Source: Astrocystis sublimbata
Taxonomy: Eukaryota > Ascomycota > Sordariomycetes > Xylariales > Xylariaceae
Length of the DNA: 64,000 nt
Direction: 5' to 3'
NCBI GenBank assembly: GCA_022453515.1
Contig: JAJNNY010000002.1
Location: forward strand, 1,116,001 to 1,180,000
Part shown: in pieces, positions 36,624-48,642 of the stretch
Layout: the number at the start of each line of letters is the position of its first letter
How positions within the stretch are numbered: position 1 is the stretch's first letter
Position numbers and translations under genes: made by a program
The notes under the pieces: generated by a model
Databases searched by the model: none
Seen by the model: only the letters and a program-made list of their open reading frames with translations
Told to the model about the DNA's origin: nothing

Positions 36624-39272
36624 ATGGGCAAGCTCCCGAAGGAGGACGCGCCAAGTGCGGGCAACCTTTCCATCTTGACGAAGGTGGACAAGTTGCGAGA
36701 GCTCATCGGTACCAGAGTTGCTTTGCCTCAGGTACCTCTCTCCCATTTTTCTCACCAGTTAGAGTCCGATTACTAACTCTATAATTAGCTCGTTGTTGTT
36801 GGTGACCAATCTTCAGGCAAAAGCTCCGTGCTGGAGAACTTGACTGGTTTTGGTTTCCCTCGTGACGCCGAACTTTGCACTCGCTATGCCACGCAGATCA
36901 CCTGTCGTCGTGAGGCCGCAGAGAGTATCTCGGTTTCAATCATGGTGAACCCAGATGCTGCGCCAGAATCGCGTGCTCGTGTGAAGGACTTTCATCGGAC
37001 ATTTACTTCGCTCTCCCCGGAGAACCTTGCGCAATTGTTCAAAGAGGTGAGCTTACTGTCATGTACAGCTATCCAAAGCCTCACTCATCATGTCTAGGCA
37101 AACGAAGCACTTGGTGTTAGCTCCAGTAGCCAAGTCACCAACTTCGATACCTCCTATTTGCCTGCTTTCAGCGAGCACATTCTGAAGATTGAGAAGTTAG
37201 GCCCAAATGTAAGTTTTCAAATTGCCTCATGACTACTTTTCTTTTGATCATATGCTAATAAGTGGTAGGAAGATCACTTTACCGTCATTGATGTCCCTGG
37301 CATCTTCCGACAGGAAACACAAGGCACGTGCGATATGTGCAATACTTGATGATTTTGTCTAACTCTATGTAGGTGTTACTACCGAGAGTGATATTGAACT
37401 AGTGAGGAACATGGTCAAGAAATACAGTGAGTCGGATGAATTTTCGACGAGAAACCAAGAACCACATGAGCTAATAATGATGTCTCGCACAGTCCAGGAC
37501 TCACGAACCATGTAAGTACCACGTGTATTGCGAAGTGATACCTTTTTGGCTGATAACATGGACAGCATCCTGGCCATCATGCCTAGCAATGTCGACCCTG
37601 CTACCCAGGAGATTTTGAAGTTGGCGAAGAAAGCGGACCCAACCATGACCAGAACCATGGCCGTTCTCACAAAACCCGATCTAGCGATTGAGAAGACAAC
37701 CCAGCAGATTGCCATTGACCACGTTTTAGGCAAACGAGGTGATCTGACTCTCGGATACTACATTGTCAAAAACCGTGGCCCTGATGAGGGGGGAAAGACA
37801 CTGAAGCAGGGTCAAGTCGACGAGGGTGTCTTCTTTTCCAGCGCCCCATGGTCGGCTCTGGCGCACACCGGGAAGGCTGGAATCAATTCCCTCAAGCAGC
37901 GTGTCCGAGATCTGTTGATTGACCTCATCAAGAAAGAGTTCCCAAAACTCAAGTCCGAGGTCTCTAAGGAGCTCGCTATTGTCAGAGGACACCTTGAGGA
38001 GATGGGTCCATCGCGAAGCGAACAACATACACAGCGAGCGTATCTTAATCGAATGAGCGAAGGGTTTCAATCGGTCACCCGAGATGCGCTTGTCGCTTTC
38101 TACACCGGCGATCCGATATTCTCTGATCGACCCGAGCTAAGGCTTATCACTCGCGTTGTTGAGGCTAACGAGTGCTTCGCCGATGTGATGCTGAAAAGGG
38201 GACACATGAGACCGTTCTTAACTGACAAGAAAGATAGCAAGGACACTGTTGTTGTGAAAGTCAAAGACGGCTCCTCCGAAAAGGCTACTTCCAAGGAAGA
38301 ACTCTCCATTGCTGAAAAACAAGGTCTTCGCATGGACGTCATTGCTGAGCACTTCTATCCGGAACTGGAAGAGATCTTGTATTCCTTTGATAGCTCCGAA
38401 AAAGATGACAAGGCAGGCGACATCATGAGCTACATTGAAGAAGTGTACAAGTCAAGCCGAGGGCAGGACTTGGGAACTGTAAGTTGTACCCTGGATGTGT
38501 TGAGAATGTTATCTCACGCTGTGAATAGTTTGGAAACGGTCTACTTGCCACTCTGTTCAAAGAACAGTCGAAGAGATGGGAAAAGATCACAATGCAACAT
38601 ATGAGTGTCGTAATTTACCACGTCCATCACTTCATCGCTGAAGTCGTTAAGTCGATCTGCCCTGACCCAAGAGTACACGAGGAGCTGTGGCACGGGTATC
38701 TTCTCGAAGAGTTGATGGCTTCTTACCGCAGAGCCATGGATCATGCGAAATTCCTCTTGCGCATTGAGCGCGAAGGAACACCTTTGACCCTCACCCACTC
38801 GTTCAGTAAACAGATTCAGGACCTACGAACTGATCGACTGATCCATTCAGTCAAGGCATTGGGCACTGAGCAAAACGTCGATTCGGCCGAGTCTGAGCAG
38901 AAAGATAAGCAGAAAGACAAGCACGAAAATTGCATCTCTCTCCAGCTGTCCCAGTTGCGATTATTGGATATCAACAAGGGCAACGCGGCCCAGGTTCGCG
39001 AGTTCATGCATGATCTCCTGAGCAGCTATTATCAGGTCGCCCGCCAGCGCTTCGTCGACGTGATTTATCAGCAAGCGGTCAACCACTTTCTCCTTTTCGG
39101 CGAGAAAAGCCCGCTTGGGATCTTCAGCACTGATATGGTGCTTAGTCTCAACGAGGACCAGTTGGACATGATTGCTGCCGAGGATGCGCCTGTCAAGCAA
39201 CGCAGGGAGAAGCTGAGTCGGGATATCAGCAATCTCATGGACGCGATGAAGGTGCTGAAAGGGACCCGATGA
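36624..39272 (+). CDS. Dynamin-superfamily GTPase, Mx/Vps1-like
   Basis: Eight exons are inferred: 36624-36731, 36789-37046, 37098-37208, 37269-37323, 37373-37426, 37493-37511, 37566-38478 and 38529-39272, giving 753 aa. Motifs are G1 GDQSSGKSS (41-49), G3 DVPG (167-170; commonly DLPG), the TIILAIMPSNVDPATQ block across exons 6-7, and G4 TKPD (237-240). A helical stalk and a C-terminal GTPase effector domain with VREFMHDLLSSYYQVARQRF follow. I see no PH domain or Pro-rich tail, so it is closer to the fungal 'interferon-induced Mx-like' dynamins than to endocytic dynamin. These proteins remodel membranes; the target organelle is not evident. Two oddities: exon 6 is only 19 nt, and intron 4 appears to begin GC (CAA-G|GCACGT), a GC-AG intron. 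Introns range from 49 to 66 nt. Confidence 0.87.
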
Positions 39273-40112
39273 TTGGAAATGCCTGTTCGCAAGACTTCGA
39301 CCTTGGGTGCTCTTTATGTCCCAAGAGGTTTTCATCAATTGTTTTGCTAAGATGGTGATTCCTATCCGATGAGATTTGACTTGTGAATCGCTGTTAGTTA
39401 CAGTTTGTGGCAGGATGGACATTTGTCCCGTCATGGATGTATCTAGTGCAAGATCTAGATAGGAATATGCTAAATTTAAAATGGCCTACGAAAATGCATG
39501 GTAACTGAACTTTAAATATTTAGTGTTATCGTGGGGTTTCGCGAGTTCGGCTGAACCTTAAACCGAGTAGGCAGTGAACATAATACAGTACTTCCCCTAG
39601 GTAAATATTTCTCTCTCACAGCCATATTCTCAAAAATAATTGCATCATATCTACGTCTCATTAGATGCGTACAAATACGACATTAATTATTTGCATGCCA
39701 GTACCGAAATATAAGTCTCTAGATATGCTGCGGCACCATCGATTGTGTTGTTATTTATGCCGTGCGACTGTCTCGGGGCATGGAAAGACGCCGATCCCCA
39801 TGTCACATTTTGGTCCAAAAGCGATTGATCTTGGTGCTGTAAGTGGCTCGCAATTAATTGCAATTAGACCTCACGCCAGCTCGATCGACAATTATAGAGA
39901 CACAGCCTACCAATGGGCATTGTCTTCGTGCGCGCCCTTTTGTTCTCCGCAACATAACCCCAGCTTAAAGCCGTTACCCCTCGTGCGGCACGCCTATTTC
40001 TTATTTAGGTTGATGCCGCGGGGAAAGCTTCTCCAGACTTTACAACCTTTATGTTTCCTCAGTAGTAATACTTATCCTAGCGACGCGTGTGGTTTATCAA
40101 TATCTTTGCAAC
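39273..40112. other. Spacer upstream of the aldolase gene
   Basis: AT-rich near 39460-39720. A plus-strand frame of 225 codons (39665-40342) runs into the aldolase gene in another frame and has no recognisable domain; it is most likely chance. Confidence 0.55.
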
Positions 40113-41255
40113 ATGTCGCCGCACTCAACCAAAGCTGGGTCAGCGATGGAGTCGGCATCAAAGGGCAAGGTAAGCTTTCCGGGTTGGAACACCGTGAGAT
40201 GGGCAGAAGCTCAACACGGCTATACAGTTCCCGAGACCGCCGTCCTTCAAGGACCCGCTCGATGAGCGTCAATATCTCAAGCAGAGACTGGCGCTCGCTT
40301 TCCGACTCTTTGCTAAGAAGGGGTACGATGAAGGGTAAGTGATGAGCCCCGAATATTAATCTCATATTCGGCAATGGACTGAGAAATGAAAACAGTGTTG
40401 CTGGGCACATCACTGTTCGCGATCCGGTAGAGACCGACACATTCTGGGTGAACCCGTTTGGCGTTGCGTGGCCGCTGCTGAGAGCATCCGATCTGTATGT
40501 AACGAACGGCCAGAGTGCTTCATTCCTCCCTTTTCCGAAATTATGAGAGGCACAAGTCGTCGTAAGGGCCATCTCTGTTCTCAATTACAAGCACTGACAC
40601 TGATGGCTGAAGTATTCGCGTCAACCACAGCGGCGAGGTGGTTGATGGCGGTTCGGTGCGGCTACTTAATGTTGCAGGTATGTCCACTTACTTCCAAACT
40701 ATAGAACTCTTGAGTCGAGATCTGGTCTATGCAAGTACGAACTGATGGTCCACAGCGTACATGATCCATTCCGCCGTGCATTCGGCTCGGCCAGACATCC
40801 AGGCCGTGGCCCACAGCCACTCCATCTACGGACGAGCATTCTCAACCCTTGGACGTAATCTCGAAATCACCACGCAGGATACGTGCGCCTTCTACAACGA
40901 TATCGCACTGTACGACACCTTCGGAGGCATCGTGTTGGGGCCAGAGGAAGGGCACCACATCGCCGAAGCGCTGGGGCCGAAGAAGGCCGCCATCCTTTCC
41001 AACCATGGATTGCTGACTGTCGGCACGTCGATTGAGAGTTGCGTATACTGGTTCACGAGTCTCGAGAACTGCTGCCACGCGCAGTTACTGGCAGATGCGG
41101 CGGCTGCTGGCCGTGGTGGGGAGACTGTGAAGGTTGCGGAGGAAGAGGCGGCGTTCACGTACAAGACCGTGGGCTCGGAGCAAGCAGGATGGTTTAGTGC
41201 GAAGCCGGCTTTTGATATGATGGAGCATGAGGCTGGAAATGACTACAAGTTGTAA
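40113..41255 (+). CDS. Class II aldolase/adducin N-terminal-domain protein
   Basis: Five exons: 40113-40169, 40228-40334, 40396-40494, 40613-40677 and 40756-41255, giving 275 aa. The assembled protein has the family blocks in order: [27 protein letters not shown], then FWVNPFGVAW, SDLIRVNHSGEVVDGG across exons 3-4, and IHSAVHSARPDIQAVAHSHS with the metal-type histidines H129 and H131. A third histidine is H193 in SNHGLLTVG. The fold is used by fuculose-phosphate aldolase, ribulose-phosphate epimerase and methylthioribulose-phosphate dehydratase, and by adducin-like proteins. The fungal group to which this belongs is usually annotated only by domain, so the substrate is open. Intron 3 (118 nt) starts GTATGT inside the ...SDL codon run. 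The exon chain is supported by phase at every junction. Confidence 0.86.
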
Positions 41256-41884
41256 GGGATATTGGGGATATTATGATTATAGCAGATTGTTATTCACTTT
41301 TTAGGGAAAGCGAAATTGTTCGAGTCTTACAGTAATATGACATGCACCATGAAGTATACTTCCACTTATTACAACCTCAACGTCTGGTCTTTGGCTCTTG
41401 CCCTCCCCGGCCAAGGTAAGGTTAACTTGCCATTGCAGGGCGGGTGGGCAAGACAGAGGCCATCCCGATAGAGACGCTTTCCTTGTTTATGTATAATTGA
41501 CGAGTGCCCCTCTACCCCACATTGCATATACCGTTCGTTCTGGGTGGGGGGCTCGGGTGGGCTGCCCAGGTGGCGGTCGTAGTTTGGTGGGGCTGAGCTA
41601 CCTACCTCGGTACCCACATCCAGTCCCCCAGTGGTGGGGTTATTGTGGGGTTCCGTTTTTACAAACTGTTCGTCAATTGGTACAAGCTCTCAAGAGCTTC
41701 GCGCAAAACTTCCAGTCATCACTCTTTGACGCGCTGCCAAAGCTGCATCGTGATCTCGACGGCGCATTAGCAACTTCCGCATTACTTGCGACGAGCATCA
41801 ATAACAAGTACGATTTTCATGAGAATTTCCAAATCCATCACTACTTTAGCTTTTCAGTCCAAGGTTACCCCTCGCACCTTGACT
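41256..41884. other. Short intergenic region before NCL1
   Basis: No gene is supported. TACC words occur at 41600-41614. The NCL1 frame is open upstream of the chosen start to 41786, but the ATG giving MGRRNR fits known family starts. Confidence 0.5.
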
Positions 41885-44645
41885 ATGGGTCGCAGGAACC
41901 GAGTAAGTCCTCATTGCCAGCACACCACCGACGGTCCCCTCCGGTGCAAACGTGACCAAGCGCGACTGACCTGATTCTCTCAAGGGTGGCCGCAAAGGCG
42001 GCGACCGTAAAGGTGGTGAAGCTTCTGCCAAACCTTATTCCAAATCCCGCACCGACAGTTATCGAACACCTGGCGCTATTGCCAAGACCAACGACAAACT
42101 CGAGGCCTTCTACAACAGCCTGCTTCCTCTCGAAGATGACGAGAAAGCCGAGTTTTGGGAAACCCTGCGCCGAGATCTTCCCAACTCGTTCCGTTTCTGT
42201 GGTTCCAAGGGCCATGCCATTGCCGTCAAGCGTCTGCTGGAGACACGCTATGCGCCCGAGATCGAAAAGATCGAACACTTCAACGGCGATGTCGTACAGG
42301 CCCCTCAGCCCGTGCCTTGGTACCCGGACCAACTGGCCTATTCCATGACCACACCCAAGCAGGTCGTGCGAAAGTTCCCGCCCTTTGCCACTTTCCAAAA
42401 ATTCCTCGTGTCCGAGACCAGTGTCGGCAACATAAGTCGGCAAGAGCTCGTGAGCATGATCCCGCCTCTCGTCATGGACCTCAAACCTGGAATGACAGTC
42501 TTGGATCTCTGTGCCGCGCCAGGGAGCAAGTCTGCTCAGCTACTCGAAATGATTCATGTTGGAGAGGAAGCTAGGATCCGAAAGTTCTTGGAATCCTTCG
42601 GCGAAACCGCGCCTCCTACAAATGACGTTGAAGATATCGATCCCTCGGAGGATGCTACCGACGATGGACGGGCGACCGGGCTTCTGATCGCAAATGACGT
42701 CGAATATAAGCGATGTCATATGTTGACCCACCAGCTTAAGAGACTTTCGTCTCCAAATTTGATAGTCACGAATCACGACGCCACCCTTTTCCCCTCACTT
42801 CGAATAAGCCCCGACCCGGAAAACCCCAAGTTGGCGCGGTATCTCAAGTTTGACCGAATCTTGGCCGATGTGCCGTGTTCAGGAGATGGAACCCTGCGGA
42901 AGAATATGGACTTATGGAAGTTCTGGCAACCTGGAAATTCTTTGGGTCTTCATGCTACACAGTGTCGAATTCTAGTTCGTGCTCTCCAGATGCTGAAAGT
43001 TGGTGGTAGGGTTGTTTTTTCTACTTGCAGCATGAACCCTGTCGAGAACGAATCTGTGGTTGTGTCAGCCATCGAACGTTGTGGTGGCCCGGATGTTGTC
43101 GAGATTATCGACTGCAAGGACAGACTTCCCCTCCTCAAGCGCAAACCTGGTATGCATCAGTGGCAGATTATGGACAAGCAAGGGAGAATCTGGAACAATT
43201 GGGAAGAAGTTCAGCAGCATGTCTTGACTGGAGGGCAGGCCCCTGGTAAGATTTCTCAAACTATGTTTCCTAGACCAGATACGAGCAACTGCTCCGGCCT
43301 TCCTCTTGACCGCTGTATGCGAGTATACGCCCACCAACAAGACACTGGCGGGTTCTTCATCACAGTCTTGGAGAAGAAGAAAGAATTCAAGGCCAGGGAT
43401 GAAGTTAGATCCGAGTTCCCAACCCCGACCGCCCCGCAAAACGGTGCTGCTGTATCGAACGGGGAGAACGGCACCGACGCGCAAAAGGAGATCGTGGAGG
43501 AGGTCAAGGCTGCCGTTGGAGAGCCAACCGACGAACTTCCCTCGGTCGGCTCCAAGAGAACACTCGATGAGACGGAGACGGAACAGGCTCCGGACAGCAA
43601 GCGGCAACGGACAGAAACTCCTACACCTGTCAAAGTCGAGATTATTACCGAAGCTGTTCTCACCGCCGAAGCACCCACAGAGCCCGCAGAGGCTGTGGAG
43701 GCTGCAGAGCCCGCAAAACCCACAGAGACTGTAAAGACTGAGCCCACAGATCCGGCGAATACAGCGGAGACTGTAGCTCCAGATGCTTCAACCGACAAGA
43801 GAGTAAAGCGTGCGCAGGGAAGCTACGAAGAGCCATTCAAATATCTTCCTGCAGACCACGAAGTGATCGAAAACATACGTGCATTCTACAAAGTTTCCCA
43901 ACGATTCCCATCGGACCGCTACATGGTACGGAATGCCGTGGGCGAGCCTGCGAAAGCTATATACTACAGCAGCCAGCTGGTTCGCGAAATTTTGGTGGAG
44001 AACGAAGGCCGTGGAGTCAAATTCATCCATGGAGGTCTCAAGATGTTCATGAAGCAGGACGCTCCATCTGCCGAAGTGTGCCGCTGGCGGATACAATGCG
44101 AGGGTCTCCCTATTATCGCTGGTTACGTGGGCCAGGACCGCATTATCAAACTAACCAACAAAGATACTCTCCACACCCTCCTGAGAGAGATGTTTCCAAA
44201 GTACGTCAACGACGACTACAAGAAGCTTGGCGAGATCGGTGAACGGTGTAGAGATATAGGCATGGGTTGCTGCCTGTTGAGTGTCGAGCCTGATGGCACT
44301 GATCCCGACTTCTCGGAGCCCATGATTCTGCCCTTGTGGAAGAGTTTCCATTCGCTGAACCTCATGCTGCCGAAAGAAGACCGAGCGGCTATGATGCTCC
44401 GGCTCTACAACGACACAACACCTGTCATCAACCGATCTCTGAAGGAGTCGGCTAAGCTAGAAGCAGCGGCTACAGACTCTGACGCGCAGGAGGTGAAGAC
44501 GGAGGACGCCAGTGAGGCTCCGGCGGCAGCTGACTCGGAAGCTGTGGGGGATGTCGACGTGAATATGGCAGATGGCGACGCTCAAGCGAATGGTAACGAT
44601 GCGGTGACGGAAAACGCGGTTGAGACAGCGGAAACATCTGCATAG
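41885..44645 (+). CDS. NCL1: tRNA (cytosine-5-)-methyltransferase NCL1/TRM4
   Basis: Two exons: 41885-41902 (only 18 nt, MGRRNR) and 41985-44645, giving 892 aa. A Gly/Arg/Lys-rich start (GGRKGGDRKGGE) leads into the RsmB/NSUN fold. The SAM-binding motif VLDLCAAPGSKSAQLLE, motif IV DVPCSGDGT with C304, and motif VI FSTCSMNPVENE with C354 supply the two catalytic-pair cysteines. Ncl1 makes m5C in several nuclear-encoded tRNAs. Between the catalytic domain and the C-terminal domain lies a low-complexity Glu/Pro/Ala/Thr insert (about residues 490-620) with many PTEP/AEAVEAAEP-like repeats, and the C-terminal ~60 residues are acidic. The tail converges with MEF2, 548 bp away. Confidence 0.93.
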
Positions 44646-45193
44646 AAAGCGGCCCGTATTCTAGACCAAAGGTTGAGCGAGCTTGAGCGGTTACTAACGC
44701 GATACTGGCCCGACGGGTAGGCGGCCTAGGCTGATATGACCAATCACAATGTCGAGAACCCCTATTCTGACGTGAGGTTGACGGTACCGTTTTATGTTTT
44801 GATACACACATACTATGTAGTGGTGATGCCAGATCCATGGCATCACGTTCGCTACACAACACAAGGCTATATATACCTAGGTAGGCATGGCTAAAACGCG
44901 CAAAATGAGACTCGACGAAGTACTCAAGAACACGGCGCAGGATTGGTCGCAATGTACACAAAGGTGACAAGAAGGGGTGGAATACAGCTTGTGTAATGAC
45001 TTGTTATGTCTCGAATGCGCTCGATCACGATTTGAGCGAAAATCAAGAGTTCAAACAAGTCGCGATCGTGTCAGAAAGACCTCGTTGCGAAGATAGATCC
45101 AACGCTCACTAAGTACCTAGTATCGGTACATAAAAAACAATTATGTTACATACGAAGCTTTTTCTGCCCGTGAATGCTAAGCAAGCACTCCCA
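44646..45193. other. Convergent 3' intergenic region, NCL1/MEF2
   Basis: No gene is visible. It holds the 3' untranslated regions of two convergent genes and a TACCTAGGTAGG word at 44875-44886. Confidence 0.55.
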
Positions 45194-47899
45194 CTAACCA
45201 AGCGCCTTCTCCCGGGGTCCCGTGATGCGCTCAAATGTATCCAGTGCCATAGTCAAGGAGTGGTGGCCGGACGTCTTGCTACGCAGGATGCCGTCGTATT
45301 CCAGGACTTCGGCCAGCGGAACCTTGGCCGTGATCTGCAGCATGCGCAGACGGCCCTGGCGGGTCTCGCGCAGCGATTTCTGGAAATTGTACGAGTCGGG
45401 CGGCGCATAGATATCCTCTATGTGGATCTCAGCACCGGTATCACCGTTCCCAGCAGTAGCACTGTTGTTAGAGGTATTGCTGCTGCTGCTGTCCTGCAGA
45501 TCGCGCACCTCGAGGACCAGTCCGCCACGCGCCGCGTACAGGTCGTGCTGAATGGCACCCGTCGCGGACTCGGGACAAAGAATGGTCACGCGCATCACGG
45601 GCTCGAGGAGCGTGATGCCGCTCTGCTGCTGCGTGGTTGAGAGGGCGTCTTTGACGGCCTTCTTGGAGGCGCTGGATAAGTGCGCGCCGGACGCCGGGCC
45701 GAGGTAGTCCGATGCGCCGTCGTACGTCAACGTCACGAGACAGCGGTACATCGGGGACCCGCGCCGCGGGCCTCGGGCAAGACCGGCGATGGCGCCGTTG
45801 ATGAGATGATGCCGTGTCGCTTCGACGTCGAAGGGGAAAGGATGGCCCTCCTCCTCTCCTGTGAATTGTACTTGGATGACGTTCCCGTCGCGCTCGACGT
45901 AAGACGACCGAGGGAGCGACTCGGTGTAGTCTGCCGGCAGCGGCTCGAGGAGGGCGGTGCATGCTGCGGAGCCTGATTGTCCTGCTACTGTCTTGTTGAA
46001 GACGGCGCGTGTGGGAGCCGTGGGCGCGGCTATGCTTTCCTTGTAGTCGACGACAACCTTGCCCCAGATCGCCTCGGCTTTGTAGTGGTTCTCCAGCCGG
46101 TCCCGCGCGATCTCGAGGTGGAGCGTTCCCATGCCTGATAGTGTGTATTGTTCCGTCTTCTCGTCCTTAAACCAGCGTAGACTAGGGTCTTCTCGCGAGG
46201 CGTTCTCGAGTGCGGTCTCGAGATTCCTGGCCGCTGTGGGAGTGTTGACGTCGAGCACGATGAAGGCTACGCCGGGCGGGATCTCAGGAGGTCGGATCTG
46301 GATGTGGGCAAGTTCTTCTGGGGGAGCTTTGTTCGCGGCCATGACCATCAGTGTGTCTCCTGTACGGGCCGTCTTGAGTCCGGTGAGTGCGCCGATTTGC
46401 CCGGGTGAGAGGTAGGGAACCTCTACGTTTTGCGATGCAGAGATTTGCATGATGTTCAGTGGTCTCTCGAAATCTTGCAGATTGGCATTCCATAGAGGAA
46501 TGTTCTTCTTCAGAATTCCGTTGTACACCCGCACCCACGTCAGCATGCCTCGACGGGGGTCATTCACCACTTTGAACACTGACGCCAAAGCCTCGATATG
46601 TGATTGCTTCGGCTTCTTGGCGGTAGTGCCAGCAGTCGTTTTGGCGGTAGTTGGCAGAATCTGGCCGACTGGGACGGTCTTCTCGCCGTTCCTGACCTCG
46701 AGCTCTGGACGATCGAGCGGACTGGGTAAGTAGTCGTTGACAGCGTTCTGCAATGGCACAACACCGATGTTCTTCAGACTAGAGCCTGCGAAGACTGGTA
46801 TCAGGGAGCCATCGCCGTTGCGTATGACTCGGCGGATACTCTTCTTGATCGCCTCGTCTGGGAGGTCTTTGCCATGTTCCGTCCAGAGCTCCAGCAACTC
46901 GTCATCTTTCTCGCACAGAAGCTCGACGAGCTTCTCACGAGCACGTGGAAGCTCGGTCTTGAGGTTTTCGCTGACGGTGGCTTTTCCCAAAACCTCTGGT
47001 GCATCAGTCGTGCCGGCCAAGCTGACGACCTGGCCTGTAATGACGTCGGCCACGCCTCTCAACACGTCTTCCTCCCACCAAGGGATTTGGCAGACGAGAG
47101 GCATACCGCCAAGCTTGAGTCCAATGTCCTGGATGGACTTCTTATACGAGGCCCCGTCGCGATCGAGCTTGTTGACGAAGATGACGCGCGGGATCTTGAA
47201 GTCGCGGGCCGACGCCCACACTCTCTCGGTGTGCGCCTCGACACCCTCGACGCCGTCGATGACGCAGACAGCGCCGTCGAGGATTGGCATGCATCGCTCG
47301 ACCTCGAATCTGAAGTCTACGTGACCCGGCGTATCGATCAGATTGATGATATGAGGCTGCGCAATTCGTGAGTCCTCCTTCTTGGGCCAGTTGAAGGTGA
47401 TGGCTGCGGACTGGATGGTGATTCCTCGCTGCCTCTCCATGGGCAAGAAGTCCGTGACAGTGTCACCATGGTCAACATCTATAAAGCTTATAAGTATATC
47501 GCAGGTGAGCAGGGAGATAAACAATGATATGGGTAACGAAAAGAGGCATGTATAGGTGTGTCGTGGTATGATACTTACTGCCTGCATGTCTCAATGCACC
47601 ACTGTTGTAGAGCATCTGCTCCGTAGTTGTTGTCTTCCCCTGGAGTTGATGTCAGCAACTGGGCATGTGTACAACTCTAAAAGCAGAAGAGGCCGACAAC
47701 CTACAGCGTCCACATGAGCAACAATGCCGATGTTTCGAATAAGTCTCTGTGGGCCGTCTGGCTGGGCTGCGGTATTTGACGATATTCCCCTAGCACGACA
47801 TTGCAAACTGTTTAAGACCGAGGGCGAGGCCCTCACTCTTTTGAAGCCGTAACATCTGACCTGAGCTCCCCGAAGCACAGCGGACAGGCTCATAATCAC
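45194..47899 (-). CDS. MEF2: Mitochondrial ribosome-releasing factor 2 (elongation factor G2)
   Basis: Three exons read leftward: 47899-47705, 47639-47579 and 47478-45194, giving 846 aa. The N terminus (MIMSLSAVLRGAQVRCYGFKR) is a plausible mitochondrial presequence. The P loop is assembled across intron 1: AHVDA (ending at residue 65) joins GKTTTTEQM. Further G motifs are MERQRGITIQSAAITF, DTPGHVDF, and NKLDRDGA. The remainder matches EF-G domains II-V, with the expected LEIARDRLENHY and a C-terminal EVLEYDGILRSKTSGHHSLTM block. MEF2/EFG2 works with recycling factor RRF to split mitochondrial ribosomes after termination rather than in translocation. The assignment to MEF2 rather than MEF1 rests on overall resemblance. 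ATG at 47893 is an equally possible start. Introns are 65 and 100 nt. Confidence 0.9.
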
Positions 47900-48642
47900 G
47901 ACGTGTGCAGGCCCAGTATTGCACCATGCCTCAGGGTAAACGTTATAAGTCTTCTTTTCTTTGAGATTTTATAGGTACAGGCGGGTCACGAGAATAGACA
48001 CAACGCCCAGGAAATATCTCGTGCGAGTTTTTCAAGTTAGAGGTGGGGGGAGAAACCAGTAAGCCTAGGTCCCTTTTGAATATTTTTCAACAACAGCTGG
48101 AACGTAACCACATGCATTTGCTATTCGGACAACATTGTGATGTAAATGTAGACAAATAGAAATAGGCATGGAGCTGTACCACTGATGGCGGGTTGTTTTC
48201 ATGTGCAAGGACAATGTGAAGTCTTGGGGGAAGACAGACCTCCGCAAGCCCCGCTAATATGGTTAGAGACATGTGCAAGGTACCTACATCCCACCTTTTA
48301 GGTGTGGGCAATCATTGAACCTATCACAGTACTTAGTACTACCTTAGCCTGTAGCCTGTAGATTCTACCTAGAGGTACCTGGACCTACAGTACGACACCG
48401 AGCCGGCACTGATGGCGTGGCCATATAATCACATTCAGATGTACGCTTGACACCCTTCGGTGCATACATCATTCAAATCAATTCAAGGTTGGCCACTTGC
48501 CGTAGTGGATAAATCTACATCAGCACCTCAGGGCCCAGGCTGCTTGAGTCAAATTCGCAAGAAATATGTGCCTCTGTACTATAAGTAATCAAACGATAGA
48601 ATACTCTGTGTGTCTTTTCATCACCATTACCATGCTGATCCT
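47900..48642. other. Spacer upstream of MEF2
   Basis: Contains the MEF2 promoter on its left and the 3' end of the dioxygenase gene on its right. Only frames below 75 codons occur, and TACC/GGTA words lie at 48360-48380. Confidence 0.5.

Noticed and set aside
39665..40342. 225-codon plus-strand frame
   Set aside because: It overlaps aldolase exons 1 and 2 in another frame; no domain and the aldolase model is much stronger.
43256..43798. 180-codon minus-strand frame opposite NCL1
   Set aside because: Produced by the low-complexity insert of NCL1.
46737..47324. 195-codon plus-strand frame opposite MEF2
   Set aside because: Antisense shadow of a well-supported gene; serine-rich without motif.
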